From the NCBI GenBank assembly GCA_964484065.1, contig CAZAEW010000002.1:1-64000 (forward strand): a stretch of DNA of 64,000 bases, read 5' to 3'. Shown piece after piece: positions 25,861-34,166 of this stretch. Each line of letters starts with the position of its first letter. Within the stretch, counting starts at the first letter, position 1. Under the pieces are notes generated by a model. That model did not search any database. It had not been told where the DNA came from and saw only the letters and a list, made by a program, of their open reading frames with translations. Source of the stretch: JAEVLT01 sp964484065. Its GTDB lineage: Bacteria; Bacillota; Bacilli; Bacillales; Cytobacillaceae. Position numbers and translations under genes: made by a program.

Positions 25861-26277
25861 ATGCGGACAATGGGATTGGATGTCGGCTCAAAGACAGTCG
25901 GGATCGCACTCAGTGATGAGCTGGGATGGACAGCTCAAGGGCTTAAGACGCTCAAAATCGATGAAGAAAAAAATGAGTTTGGTTTTGATGAAATTGGCAA
26001 AATAATAAAAGAGTATCAAGTTAACCTTGTTGTCGTTGGCTTTCCTAAGAATATGAACGGTACGATCGGACCGAGAGGCGAAGCTAGCCAAGTATTTGCC
26101 AGTGAACTGGAACAAAGATTTTCAGTTCCTTGCGTTTTGTGGGACGAGCGTTTAACCACAATAGCAGCTGAACGTGTTTTGCTCGAAGCAGATGTCAGCC
26201 GGAAGAAACGGAAAAAAGTCATCGATAAAATGGCGGCAGTCATGATTTTGCAAGGCTATCTTGATAGTAAAAATTAA
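25861..26277 (+). CDS. ruvX: Holliday junction resolvase-like nuclease RuvX/YqgF
   Basis: YqgF has an RNase H fold. In E. coli it matures the 5' end of 16S rRNA, and it was first proposed as a Holliday-junction resolvase. The 138 residues include the N-terminal DVGSKTVGIALSDELGWTAQG with the first acidic residue, the middle VVGFPKNMNG, and WDERLTT near residue 93. The gene sits between yrzL and yrzB, the usual three-gene cluster. Confidence 0.94.
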   Translation: MRTMGLDVGSKTVGIALSDELGWTAQGLKTLKIDEEKNEFGFDEIGKIIKEYQVNLVVVGFPKNMNGTIGPRGEASQVFASELEQRFSVPCVLWDERLTTIAAERVLLEADVSRKKRKKVIDKMAAVMILQGYLDSKN

Positions 26278-26286
26278 TGAGGTGAA

Positions 26287-26592
26287 ATGATGAACCACGG
26301 AGAAAATAATATTACAGTTGTAGATGAAGACGGAAACGAGCAATTATGTGAAGTTCTGTTTACCTTCGATTCAGAGGAGTTCGGAAAATCATATGTGCTG
26401 TACTACCCTGTAGGCGCTGAAGAAAATGATGAAGATGATATTGAGATTCATGCTTCCGCTTTCACTCCAAAGGAAGACGGAGAAGATGGCGAATTAATGC
26501 CAATCGAGACAGACGAGGAATGGGACATGATCGAAGAAATGTTAAATACTTTTCTCGACGAGCAAGAAGAAGGCGAAGAAGAAAAAGAGTAG
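26287..26592 (+). CDS. yrzB: DUF1292 (UPF0473) protein YrzB
   Basis: This very acidic 101-residue cytosolic protein contains the family core QLCEVLFTFDSEEFGKSYVLYYP and ends in a run of glutamates. Function is unknown. The start ATG at 26287 (or the adjacent ATG at 26290) follows TGAGGTGAA, 9 bases after ruvX. A terminator follows, so it closes the alaS-yrzL-ruvX-yrzB group. Confidence 0.9.
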   Translation: MMNHGENNITVVDEDGNEQLCEVLFTFDSEEFGKSYVLYYPVGAEENDEDDIEIHASAFTPKEDGEDGELMPIETDEEWDMIEEMLNTFLDEQEEGEEEKE

Positions 26593-26605
26593 AATTGGAG
26601 TTTAC

Positions 26606-26632
26606 AAAACCAGCCATTTGGCTGGTTTTTTG
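26606..26632 (+). terminator. Terminator after yrzB
   Basis: AAAACCAGCCA / TGGCTGGTTTT, an 11-bp perfect stem with a 2-nt spacer and a following T tract. Confidence 0.93.
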
Positions 26633-26663
26633 TTTTGTCTTTTCAAACATTTTTCGTGTTGAA

Positions 26664-26692
26664 TTGACATTTTTTTCAGTCTATGCTCAAAT
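26664..26692 (+). promoter_or_regulatory. Probable promoter of mltG
   Basis: TTGACA (26664-26669) is a perfect -35 box; TCAAAT (26687-26692) at 17 bp is the best -10 candidate but weak. Confidence 0.45.
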
Positions 26693-26778
26693 TATTACAA
26701 TGCCCTATTTTTGCACGCAACGAAAGGGGCTTACATCACAAAATAGATAAGCTATGGGAATTAGGGAGGGGGCCATGT

Positions 26779-27861
26779 ATGATTGAAGATGGCAAAAAAA
26801 CAAAGAAAAAGGCAAAAAAAGCTGCTGTTTTTCTTTTCATATCGATTGTTTTCATTATCCTCTTGGCGGGAGGGGGATATTTATACATAAAATCGGAACT
26901 GCAGCCGGTATCACCAGAATCGAAGCAGCAAAAGTTGGTAGAAATCCCATCAGGTTCAACGTCATCGAGGATTGCTGACATCTTGGAATCGGAGGGAATG
27001 ATCAAAAATGCTAGTGTATTTAAATATTACGTTAAATACAAAAAAGAATCTGGTTTTATAGCGGGAACCTATCGCTTGAGCCCGTCCATGGATGTTCCAA
27101 AGATTATCAGCATCATCAAATCCGGGAAAGTCACTGCTGCTGTTACTCTTACCATTCCTGAAGGGACGCAGCTGAAAGAAATTGCACAGATTATCGCGAA
27201 GAATATCCATAAACGAGATAAGGATATCTTCAATCAATTAAATGATCGATCCTATATCAAGGGGCTAATTACAAAATACCCTACAGTATTATCGCCGGAA
27301 ATAGTAAACAGCCGTATCATGTATCCGTTAGAAGGATACCTTTATCCAGCTACCTACTCGTTTTATAAACCAAACCCGACAGTGGATGAAATCATCACTG
27401 CCATGCTGGATAAAACAAAAACCGTTTTGGATTCTTATCAGGCACAGATTAAAAAGAAACAGCTAACGAATCATCAGCTTCTGACAATGGCTTCGCTCAT
27501 TGAGGAAGAAGCTACTAATCAGGCTGACAGAAGTAAAATTGCCAGCGTTTTCTATAACCGAATTCAAAAAGGGATGCCCTTGCAGACAGACCCTACCGTT
27601 CTTTATGCACAAGGAAAACATAAGGCCCGCGTTCTCTATCAGGATTTAGAGGTGGATTCTCCTTATAATACCTATAAAAATAACGGGCTTCCGCCGGGGC
27701 CGATAGCCAATGCCGGAAAAAGTTCCATTAAGGCAGCCTTAAACCCTGCTTCCACAGAATATTATTACTTTTTGGCAGCATCAGATGGAACCGTTATTTT
27801 CTCAAAAACATTAGAAGAGCATAACCAAGTAAAAGCAAAGTATATTTCCAGTAATAAATAA
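26779..27861 (+). CDS. mltG: Endolytic murein transglycosylase MltG
   Basis: MltG cuts nascent glycan strands and is thought to set their length. The 360-residue protein has a cytoplasmic N-terminus rich in lysine, one membrane segment (about 15-37), a LysM-like part, and the YceG domain outside the cell. The catalytic glutamate is expected at residue 242 in MASLIEEEA. The late motif DSPYNTYKNNGLPPGPI is also typical. The ATG at 26779 follows GGGAGGGGG. It corresponds to yrrL of B. subtilis. Confidence 0.94.
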   Translation: MIEDGKKTKKKAKKAAVFLFISIVFIILLAGGGYLYIKSELQPVSPESKQQKLVEIPSGSTSSRIADILESEGMIKNASVFKYYVKYKKESGFIAGTYRLSPSMDVPKIISIIKSGKVTAAVTLTIPEGTQLKEIAQIIAKNIHKRDKDIFNQLNDRSYIKGLITKYPTVLSPEIVNSRIMYPLEGYLYPATYSFYKPNPTVDEIITAMLDKTKTVLDSYQAQIKKKQLTNHQLLTMASLIEEEATNQADRSKIASVFYNRIQKGMPLQTDPTVLYAQGKHKARVLYQDLEVDSPYNTYKNNGLPPGPIANAGKSSIKAALNPASTEYYYFLAASDGTVIFSKTLEEHNQVKAKYISSNK

Positions 27862-27890
27862 AGGGGAATAATTAGCATTCCCCTTATTTT
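27861..27890 (+). terminator. Terminator after mltG
   Basis: AAGGGGAAT / ATTCCCCTT stem with a 7-nt loop, followed by ATTTTTAT. Confidence 0.9.
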
Positions 27891-27926
27891 TATGCTAAAA
27901 TAATTCAAGTGTTTATAGAACCCACT

Positions 27927-28030
27927 ATAGCGTGCACCACAGTTCGCGGGGAGACAGCTTTCTTTGCTCCCAAGTATGATCCGGAAGCAGACTTCCGATT
28001 ATGCAGCATTATCTGTGAACGCTATTTTTT
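27927..28030 (+). ncRNA. Candidate structured RNA or leader upstream of trmR
   Basis: The ends pair: ATAGCGT (27927-27933) with ACGCTAT (28019-28025), and CACAG (27938-27942) with CTGTG (28013-28017). Inside are two hairpins, GGGAG / CTCCC (27949-27953 with 27967-27971) and CGGAAG / CTTCCG (27982-27987 with 27992-27997). The outer stem is followed directly by TTTTTT, as in a terminator. A possible promoter is TTAGCA (27872) with TAAAAT (27896-27901). I do not recognise the family; it could be a small RNA or a transcription-attenuating leader of trmR. Confidence 0.5.
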
Positions 28031-28098
28031 CATGTCTAAAGAGCCTTAGAAAGTGCCATAATGCTGTTATTGAAGAAAGAGAGAGGTGACGCAGCTTG

Positions 28099-28734
28099 AT
28101 GAGTGGAAAGCTGCTTTCCTATATAGAAAATATGATTCCCAATCGGGACGAATTATTCTTGGAAATGGAAAATTATGCACGGGAGTATCATGTTCCAATC
28201 ATGGAACTTTCGGGAATAGAAGCGATGCTGCAGGTTTTACGGATACAAAACCCCAAAAAAATTCTTGAAATTGGAACGGCAATTGGCTATTCGGCGCTTA
28301 GAATGGCTTCCGCTTTCCCGGCAGCGACTGTAGTAACAATTGAAAGGGATGAGGAGCGGTACAGGCTTGCTGAAGAGTATATGAAACGCTCCGGTATGCT
28401 GGAGCAAATCATCCTCATTAAAGGAGATGCGTTAGAGGTCGAGGACCAAATACGTGCGCTGGGACCCTTTGATGCCATCTTTATTGATGCTGCAAAGGGG
28501 CAATATAAAAAGTTCTTCGAAATCTATTCAGAATTTCTGCATGAAAACGGGATCTTGATAACGGATAATGTATTATTTAAAGGGCTTGTTTGTGAAGCGG
28601 AAATTGAATCAAAACGAACCCGAAATCTTGTAAAAAAAATCGATAATTTTAATCGCTGGCTAATGAGCCATCCTGACTATCATACGGTAATTTTACCTGT
28701 GGGAGACGGGGTAGCTATTAGTAAAAAGAGGTGA
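28099..28734 (+). CDS. trmR: tRNA 5-hydroxyuridine methyltransferase TrmR
   Basis: TrmR (YrrM) methylates 5-hydroxyuridine at tRNA position 34 to 5-methoxyuridine, the last step of the pathway begun by TrhP. The 211-residue protein is an O-methyltransferase of the catechol-OMT type: the SAM loop ILEIGTAIGYSALRMA starts near residue 55, and DAIFIDAAKGQYKKF near residue 126 carries metal and substrate residues. The ATG at 28099 follows GAGAGGTGA; a TTG three bases earlier is also possible. trhP1 and trhP2 follow immediately. Confidence 0.92.
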   Translation: MSGKLLSYIENMIPNRDELFLEMENYAREYHVPIMELSGIEAMLQVLRIQNPKKILEIGTAIGYSALRMASAFPAATVVTIERDEERYRLAEEYMKRSGMLEQIILIKGDALEVEDQIRALGPFDAIFIDAAKGQYKKFFEIYSEFLHENGILITDNVLFKGLVCEAEIESKRTRNLVKKIDNFNRWLMSHPDYHTVILPVGDGVAISKKR

Positions 28735-28739
28735 AAGCA

Positions 28740-29669
28740 ATGAAGAAGCCGGAAATATTAGTAACACCCTATAAAACAGAGGATATACTCCCTCTTATTG
28801 ATGCAGGGGCAGATGCATTTGTTGTCGGGGAACAGCGCTATGGTCTGCGCCTTGCCGGAGAATTTAACCGCGATGAAGTGAAAAAGGCAATCGAATTGGC
28901 TCATTCAAAAGGTAAGAAGGTTTATGTCGCCATGAATGCCATTTTTCATAATGAAAAAATCGAGGAACTAAAGGATTATCTCCTTTTTGCAAATGAAGCG
29001 GGGGCCGATGCTGTTATTTTTGGAGATCCGTCCGTATTAATGACTGCACGCGAAACGGCGCCGGAATTGAAACTGCACTGGAGTACGGAAACGTTGGCAA
29101 CAAATTGGTATTCCTGCAATTATTGGGGCCGAAAAGGAGCAAAACGCGCTGTGCTTGCCCGTGAAATCAACATGGATGCCATTGTGGAAATCGCTGAAAA
29201 AGCGGAAGTGGAAATTGAAGTCCTCGTCCATGGAATGATGTGCATGTTCCAATCTAAGCGGACCCTCCTTGGCAATTATTTTGAATTTCAAGGCAAGGCT
29301 ATGGAGATTGAAAACCGCAAACAGCAAAAGAACATGTTTTTGCATGATAAAGAACGGGGAAATAAGTATCCGGTTTTTGAGGACGAAAACGGTACACATA
29401 TCATGAGTCCAAATGATGTTTGTATTATTGATGAGCTCCAGGATATGCTTGAAGCAGGAGTGGATGCATTCAAAATTGATGGCATTTTAAAGAACATCGA
29501 TTATTTAATCAGGGTAACCAAAGCATATCGTGAGGCGATAGACTTATATTTGGAAGATCCGGAGTTTTATGAGGATAAAAAAGAGGAATTGTTAACACAA
29601 TTAGAAAAAATTCAGCCGGAAGGCAGATTATTGGATACAGGATTTTATTTTAAGGAAACGGTATACTAA
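28740..29669 (+). CDS. trhP1: tRNA uridine 34 hydroxylation protein TrhP1 (U32 family)
   Basis: TrhP1 (YrrN) acts with TrhP2 in prephenate-dependent hydroxylation of U34. The 309-residue protein is of the peptidase U32 fold, but no protease role is known. The family pattern LIDAGADAFVVGEQRYGLRL lies near the N-terminus. It lacks the four-cysteine cluster present in TrhP2, which suggests a structural or regulatory subunit; that is inference. The ATG at 28740 follows AAGAGGTGA and lies 5 bases after trmR. Confidence 0.9.
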   Translation: MKKPEILVTPYKTEDILPLIDAGADAFVVGEQRYGLRLAGEFNRDEVKKAIELAHSKGKKVYVAMNAIFHNEKIEELKDYLLFANEAGADAVIFGDPSVLMTARETAPELKLHWSTETLATNWYSCNYWGRKGAKRAVLAREINMDAIVEIAEKAEVEIEVLVHGMMCMFQSKRTLLGNYFEFQGKAMEIENRKQQKNMFLHDKERGNKYPVFEDENGTHIMSPNDVCIIDELQDMLEAGVDAFKIDGILKNIDYLIRVTKAYREAIDLYLEDPEFYEDKKEELLTQLEKIQPEGRLLDTGFYFKETVY

Positions 29670-29692
29670 AACTTTTTTGGAGGTGTTTGGCC

Positions 29693-30961
29693 GTGAGTGC
29701 AGTTAAGGATAAAATATCCAAGATTGTGGATGGAAAACGGGTAATTATCAAAAAGCCGGAACTTCTGGCACCGGCAGGCAATCTTGAAAAATTAAAAATT
29801 GCTGTTCACTATGGAGCCGATGCCGTCTTTATCGGAGGACAGGAATATGGCCTTCGCTCAAACGCTGATAATTTCACGTTTGCTGAAATGAAAGAAGGCG
29901 TCGAATTCGCCAAGAAATACGGGGCAAAAATTTACGTGACCACCAATATTTTTGCTCACAATGAAAACATTCCGGGGCTCGAAGAATATTTACTCGGTCT
30001 CAAGGGTGCCGGAGTTGCTGGGATTATTGTGGCGGATCCGCTTATTATTGAAACATGCCGGAGGATTGCTCCTGAAATAGAAATTCATATCAGTACACAG
30101 CAATCGATCACAAACTGGAAAACCATTCAGTTCTGGAAAGAAGAAGGGGCCGAGCGTGTTGTACTTGCCCGTGAAACAAGCGCTGAAGAAATTCGCGAAA
30201 TGAAAGAAAAAGTGGATATCGAAATTGAAACTTTCATTCATGGAGCTATGTGTATTGCTTATTCCGGCCGCTGTACATTAAGCAACCATATGACGGCGAG
30301 GGATTCGAACCGGGGCGGCTGCTGCCAATCATGCCGCTGGGATTATGATTTATTCCAGGATAAAGGGAACCAAGAGGAGCCGCTTTTTGGAGAAGATGAC
30401 TCTCCATTTGCAATGAGCCCGAAAGACTTAAATTTGATTCAATCCATTCCAAAAATGATTGAACTTGGAATTGACAGTTTAAAGATTGAAGGCCGAATGA
30501 AGTCCATTCATTACATTGCCACTGTCGTCAGTGTTTATCGTAAAGTCATTGATGCGTATTGTGCGGACCCGGATCATTTTGTCATAAGACAAGAATGGCT
30601 TGATGAACTGGATAAATGTGCAAACCGTGAAACAGCACCTGCCTTTTTTGAAGGGATTCCGGGGTATAAAGAGCAAATGTTTGGCAATCATAGCAAGAAG
30701 ACCAGTTTTGATTTTGCCGGACTTGTGTTAAATTATAATCAGGAAACGAACATGGTTACCCTGCAACAGCGCAACCATTTCAAACCCGGTGACGAAGTTG
30801 AATTTTTTGGGCCGGAAATTGAGAATTTCACCTTTTGTATTGATAAAATTTGGGATGAAGATGGGAATGAGTTAGATGCTGCCCGCCATCCGCTCCAAAT
30901 TGTTCAATTTAAGATGGATAAACCGGTTTATCCTTACAACATGATGCGGAAGGAGAACTAG
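29693..30961 (+). CDS. trhP2: tRNA uridine 34 hydroxylation protein TrhP2 (U32 family)
   Basis: TrhP2 (YrrO) is the cluster-bearing partner in 5-hydroxyuridine formation. The 422-residue protein begins with KKPELLAPAGNLEKLK, the U32 hallmark, and has cysteines in MCIAYSGRCTLS and RGGCCQSCRWDY (about residues 186-219), consistent with an iron-sulfur site. A C-terminal beta-barrel domain follows. The GTG at 29693 stands 7 bases after GGAGGTG and gives the same length as B. subtilis YrrO; a TTG at 29687 is too close to that site. udk follows after 4 bases. Confidence 0.91.
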   Translation: MSAVKDKISKIVDGKRVIIKKPELLAPAGNLEKLKIAVHYGADAVFIGGQEYGLRSNADNFTFAEMKEGVEFAKKYGAKIYVTTNIFAHNENIPGLEEYLLGLKGAGVAGIIVADPLIIETCRRIAPEIEIHISTQQSITNWKTIQFWKEEGAERVVLARETSAEEIREMKEKVDIEIETFIHGAMCIAYSGRCTLSNHMTARDSNRGGCCQSCRWDYDLFQDKGNQEEPLFGEDDSPFAMSPKDLNLIQSIPKMIELGIDSLKIEGRMKSIHYIATVVSVYRKVIDAYCADPDHFVIRQEWLDELDKCANRETAPAFFEGIPGYKEQMFGNHSKKTSFDFAGLVLNYNQETNMVTLQQRNHFKPGDEVEFFGPEIENFTFCIDKIWDEDGNELDAARHPLQIVQFKMDKPVYPYNMMRKEN

Positions 30962-30965
30962 CATC

Positions 30966-31598
30966 ATGCATAAACCTGTTGTGATTGGTGTAACCGGAGG
31001 ATCAGGTTCCGGAAAAACGAGCGTTACAAGGGCAATCTATGAATATTTTCAAGGACATTCGATCTTAATGCTTGAGCAGGATTATTATTACAAGGACCAA
31101 AGCTATCTGCCATTTGAGCAAAGGCTTAAAACAAACTATGATCATCCGCTTGCGTTTGACAATGATTTGTTAATCGAACATCTCGAGAAGCTGCTCCGCT
31201 ATGAACCGATTGAAAAACCTGTCTATGACTATACTTTGCATACACGATCAAACCAGATCATTCATGTTGAGCCGAAAGATGTCATTATCTTAGAGGGGAT
31301 TCTTGTTCTTGAAGATGAACGGCTCCGAAATTTAATGGATATCAAGCTGTATGTTGATACCGATGCCGACCTGCGGATCATCCGCCGTCTCATGCGGGAC
31401 ATGAATGAAAGGGGCAGATCAATCGATTCGGTCATCGAACAGTATATTAACGTCGTCCGTCCAATGCATAATCAATTTATCGAACCAACAAAACGGTATG
31501 CTGATGTTATTATTCCTGAAGGCGGACATAATCATGTAGCAATCGATTTAATGGTCACAAAAATAAAAACAATTCTTGAACAAAAGTCATTTTTATGA
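30966..31598 (+). CDS. udk: Uridine kinase
   Basis: Udk phosphorylates uridine and cytidine to UMP and CMP in pyrimidine salvage. The 210-residue protein has the P-loop GGSGSGKTS at residues 11-19 and the family segment YDHPLAFDNDLLIEHL, followed by RDMNERGRSIDSVIEQY near the lid. The ATG at 30966 overlaps the zone of the trhP2 end (AGGAGAACTAGC as ribosome-binding site). It is the last gene of the trmR operon; a gap of 156 bases separates it from greA. Confidence 0.96.
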   Translation: MHKPVVIGVTGGSGSGKTSVTRAIYEYFQGHSILMLEQDYYYKDQSYLPFEQRLKTNYDHPLAFDNDLLIEHLEKLLRYEPIEKPVYDYTLHTRSNQIIHVEPKDVIILEGILVLEDERLRNLMDIKLYVDTDADLRIIRRLMRDMNERGRSIDSVIEQYINVVRPMHNQFIEPTKRYADVIIPEGGHNHVAIDLMVTKIKTILEQKSFL

Positions 31599-31634
31599 AA
31601 CAATAGCAGGTAATAACATTTAGTTTGAATGCCG

Positions 31635-31658
31635 CGCGCCCTCTTTTTCGAGGACGCG
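31635..31658 (+). other. Hairpin between udk and greA
   Basis: CGCG-C-CCTC / GAGG-A-CGCG with a TTTTTC loop. No T tract follows, so it is not a classical terminator. It may shield the udk mRNA end or lie in the greA leader. TATAAT at 31698-31703 could be a greA -10 box, but no good -35 box is seen. Confidence 0.35.
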
Positions 31659-31754
31659 TTCCTATATTCAATATGGGCATGCATACATACAGGTACATAT
31701 AATATATTCATTATCTAGACCCAGGATAGTGAAGACTAGAAGGAGTGAATCATT

Positions 31755-32231
31755 TTGGCTGCTGAAAAAGAATTTCCGATGACATTAGCAGGTAAAGAAA
31801 AACTTGAACAAGAACTTGAATATTTAAAAACCGTGAAAAGAAAAGAAGTCGTTGAGCGGATTAAAATCGCAAGAAGCTTTGGGGATTTATCCGAAAACTC
31901 CGAATATGATTCTGCAAAGGAAGAGCAAGCATTTGTTGAAGGACGGATCACAACAATTGAAAATATGATCCGTAATGCAAGGATTATTGAAGAAGGCGAA
32001 ATGACAAGCGATACGGTTTCATTGGGAAGATCTGTTACTTTTATTGAACTGCCTGATGGGGAAGAAGAAACCTATGCCATTGTGGGAAGTGCAGAAGCAG
32101 ACCCATTTGAAGGGAAAATTTCGAATGATTCTCCAATTGCTAAAAGCTTAATCGGCAAGAAAGTTGGAGACGAGGTTTCTGTCCAAACTCCTGGCGGAGA
32201 AATGGCTGTCCGCATTGTTTCGATAAAATAA
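31755..32231 (+). CDS. greA: Transcription elongation factor GreA
   Basis: GreA enters the secondary channel of RNA polymerase and helps cleave the RNA 3' end in backtracked complexes. The 158-residue protein has the N-terminal coiled coil with RSFGDLSENSEYDSAKEEQ; the tip acidic residues within LSENSEYD are those needed for cleavage. The C-terminal FKBP-like domain is present. The start is TTG at 31755 after AAGGAGTGA. The gene ends before a strong terminator that also carries the pbpI ribosome-binding site. Confidence 0.96.
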   Translation: MAAEKEFPMTLAGKEKLEQELEYLKTVKRKEVVERIKIARSFGDLSENSEYDSAKEEQAFVEGRITTIENMIRNARIIEEGEMTSDTVSLGRSVTFIELPDGEEETYAIVGSAEADPFEGKISNDSPIAKSLIGKKVGDEVSVQTPGGEMAVRIVSIK

Positions 32232-32273
32232 TGTTTTGTACTGCTAAAAATTTATAGGTTTGATTGAAAAAGG

Positions 32274-32309
32274 AACACCTCGTCAACACTTTTGATGAGG
32301 TGTTTTTTT
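32274..32309 (+). terminator. greA terminator that contains the pbpI ribosome-binding site
   Basis: AACACCTCGTCAA (32274-32286) and TTGATGAGGTGTT (32292-32304) form a 13-bp stem with one G-T pair and a CACTT loop, followed by TTTTT (32305-32309). The 3' arm holds GAGGTG, 7 bases before the pbpI ATG at 32310, so the folded hairpin hides that site. Confidence 0.92.
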
Positions 32310-34070
32310 ATGCGGAAAAGACGGATTATCTGCTTTTTGCTTCTATGTACATTTTCCATGGCCGTTATTATGGGGCGGCTGTTGGAGATTCAGTTATTCA
32401 GATCGGAAGTTTTTTCAAAGCGTCATATAAACTTATTGAAGGAAAGTGTCCGGCAAAGGTCACAAGAGCTGATTCTTGATGAAGGCAGGGGGAGGTTTCT
32501 TGATAAAAACGGTGAATCCCTGCAGGGTAAAAAAGGAGATGTGCTTGTCCTCTTCCCTTTTCTAAGAAAAATGAAAGCGGAGCTCTTCCAAGCAGCCGGT
32601 ATTCTTGGTATCACAAGCGAAGAGCTTATCTCGGCTGTTAAGCAGTCGAAAAAACCTTTTATATACGGAGGCGACGAATCTCCGTTTGTCCTAACTCCCA
32701 TGCAAGCTAAAAAAATCAACAGCTTAAAAATACCAGGCATGATTGCAGTTGAAAAAGTTTTGCACCGTCCCCATTTAACAGGTGCACAGCTTATTGGACT
32801 CGTTGGGGAAAATCCGCGTGCATTAAAGCAGCGATACCCAGATAAAAAATTATCCGCGAAAACCCGGCTTGGTGTATCGGGCTTAGAGCAGAGCTTTGAT
32901 GAATTTCTTCTGCCGGAAGGAGAATCAAAGCTTGTCTATCATGTTGACGGGGCAGGTTCCCCCCTTTTTGGGTTACATGTCAGGTATGTGGATCCCGCAA
33001 ATCCATTTTATCCTGTAAATATACGGACAACGATCGATAAAACGGTCCAGGAAAAAGCAGAAGAACTTGTTGATGAGAATCACATAAAAAAAGGCGGCCT
33101 TGTTCTTTTGGATCTAACCGATAACAGTATTTTGGCAATGGTTTCACGTCCAAACATTGCTCAAAACAATCCATTCAAAGGAAATGGTATTTCCAACATG
33201 ATGCTGAAACAGCAAATAATCGGTTCAGTATTCAAAACCGTAACGGCTGCAGCAGCACTGGACTATCATCTTACCTCTCCTTCAAGAATGTTTAATTGCA
33301 GTAAAAAAATAAATGGACAAAAAGATTTAACGTATGATTATGGAATGTTAAATTTTACGGACAGTTTTGCAATAAGCTGTAATCAAACTTTTGGCCAGCT
33401 GGCCAGGGAACTAACGAAAATCGATCCGGAAATCTTAGAAGATTATGCGGTTAAACTTTCATTATTGGGACCAGCCGGTTGGCAGGGGAATATTTTTCAC
33501 TCTGAATACTTTAAACAGCTCAGTGATGAGGAAAAAGGGAGAGTTTTTTTAACCAATTCAGAAAAGAATGATGCTAATTTGGTTGCCCAGACAGGAATCG
33601 GCCAGCATGAAGTCCGTGCCTCTCCTTTGGCTGTTGCCAACATGATGTCTGTCATTGCAAAAGGCGGAAAAAAAGAAATGGTAAGGGCTGTTTCTAAAAT
33701 TGAATATAAAAACGGCGTAACCATGCTCGAATTTCATCCAAAAGAGATGGAGGGGCAAACGCTCTCTCCTTTTACGGCGGCAAAACTGCAGAAATTATTA
33801 AGAGAAGTCATTGTCAATCAACGAGGAACAGGCCGGTGGTTTCGGGAATTGCCATATCAAGTTGCCGGAAAGTCCGGAACAGGAGAGACAGGCAGGTACT
33901 TTAATGGGCGTCAGCTTCACAATAAATGGTTTGCCGGCTATTTTCCATATCAGCATCCGCGTTATGCACTCGTTACCGTTAATTTAGATGTTTATGCAAA
34001 TGACGGGGGGATTAACCAACTGTTCGCGTCTGTTGTGCGTATGCTTTATGCAAGAGACCATTACAATTGA
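32310..34070 (+). CDS. pbpI: Class B penicillin-binding protein PbpI-like
   Basis: This D,D-transpeptidase of 586 residues has an N-terminal membrane anchor (about 6-26), a dimerisation domain, and the penicillin-binding domain. The active site shows S306-V-F-K309, S356-C-N358 and K521-S-G523, a KSG triad in place of the common KTG. B. subtilis PbpI (YrrR) is of similar length and is made in the forespore under sigma-F. The ATG at 32310 comes right after the greA terminator; its ribosome-binding site is within the hairpin. yrrS follows, as in B. subtilis. Confidence 0.88.
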   Translation: MRKRRIICFLLLCTFSMAVIMGRLLEIQLFRSEVFSKRHINLLKESVRQRSQELILDEGRGRFLDKNGESLQGKKGDVLVLFPFLRKMKAELFQAAGILGITSEELISAVKQSKKPFIYGGDESPFVLTPMQAKKINSLKIPGMIAVEKVLHRPHLTGAQLIGLVGENPRALKQRYPDKKLSAKTRLGVSGLEQSFDEFLLPEGESKLVYHVDGAGSPLFGLHVRYVDPANPFYPVNIRTTIDKTVQEKAEELVDENHIKKGGLVLLDLTDNSILAMVSRPNIAQNNPFKGNGISNMMLKQQIIGSVFKTVTAAAALDYHLTSPSRMFNCSKKINGQKDLTYDYGMLNFTDSFAISCNQTFGQLARELTKIDPEILEDYAVKLSLLGPAGWQGNIFHSEYFKQLSDEEKGRVFLTNSEKNDANLVAQTGIGQHEVRASPLAVANMMSVIAKGGKKEMVRAVSKIEYKNGVTMLEFHPKEMEGQTLSPFTAAKLQKLLREVIVNQRGTGRWFRELPYQVAGKSGTGETGRYFNGRQLHNKWFAGYFPYQHPRYALVTVNLDVYANDGGINQLFASVVRMLYARDHYN

Positions 34071-34104
34071 TAAATCCATTTAATGGAAAATAGTGATAAA
34101 AAGC

Positions 34105-34133
34105 TTCAAGTTTTCAAGGAGTCGTGATAGAAT
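34105..34133 (+). promoter_or_regulatory. Possible promoter of yrrS
   Basis: TTCAAG (34105-34110) and TAGAAT (34128-34133) with a 17-bp spacer. The -35 box is weak. Confidence 0.3.
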
Positions 34134-34166
34134 GTTGACAACCATATTTATGGGAGAGTGAACATC

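Noticed and set aside
31698..31703. greA promoter based on TATAAT
   Set aside because: No acceptable -35 box at 16-18 bp; mentioned only with the hairpin entry.
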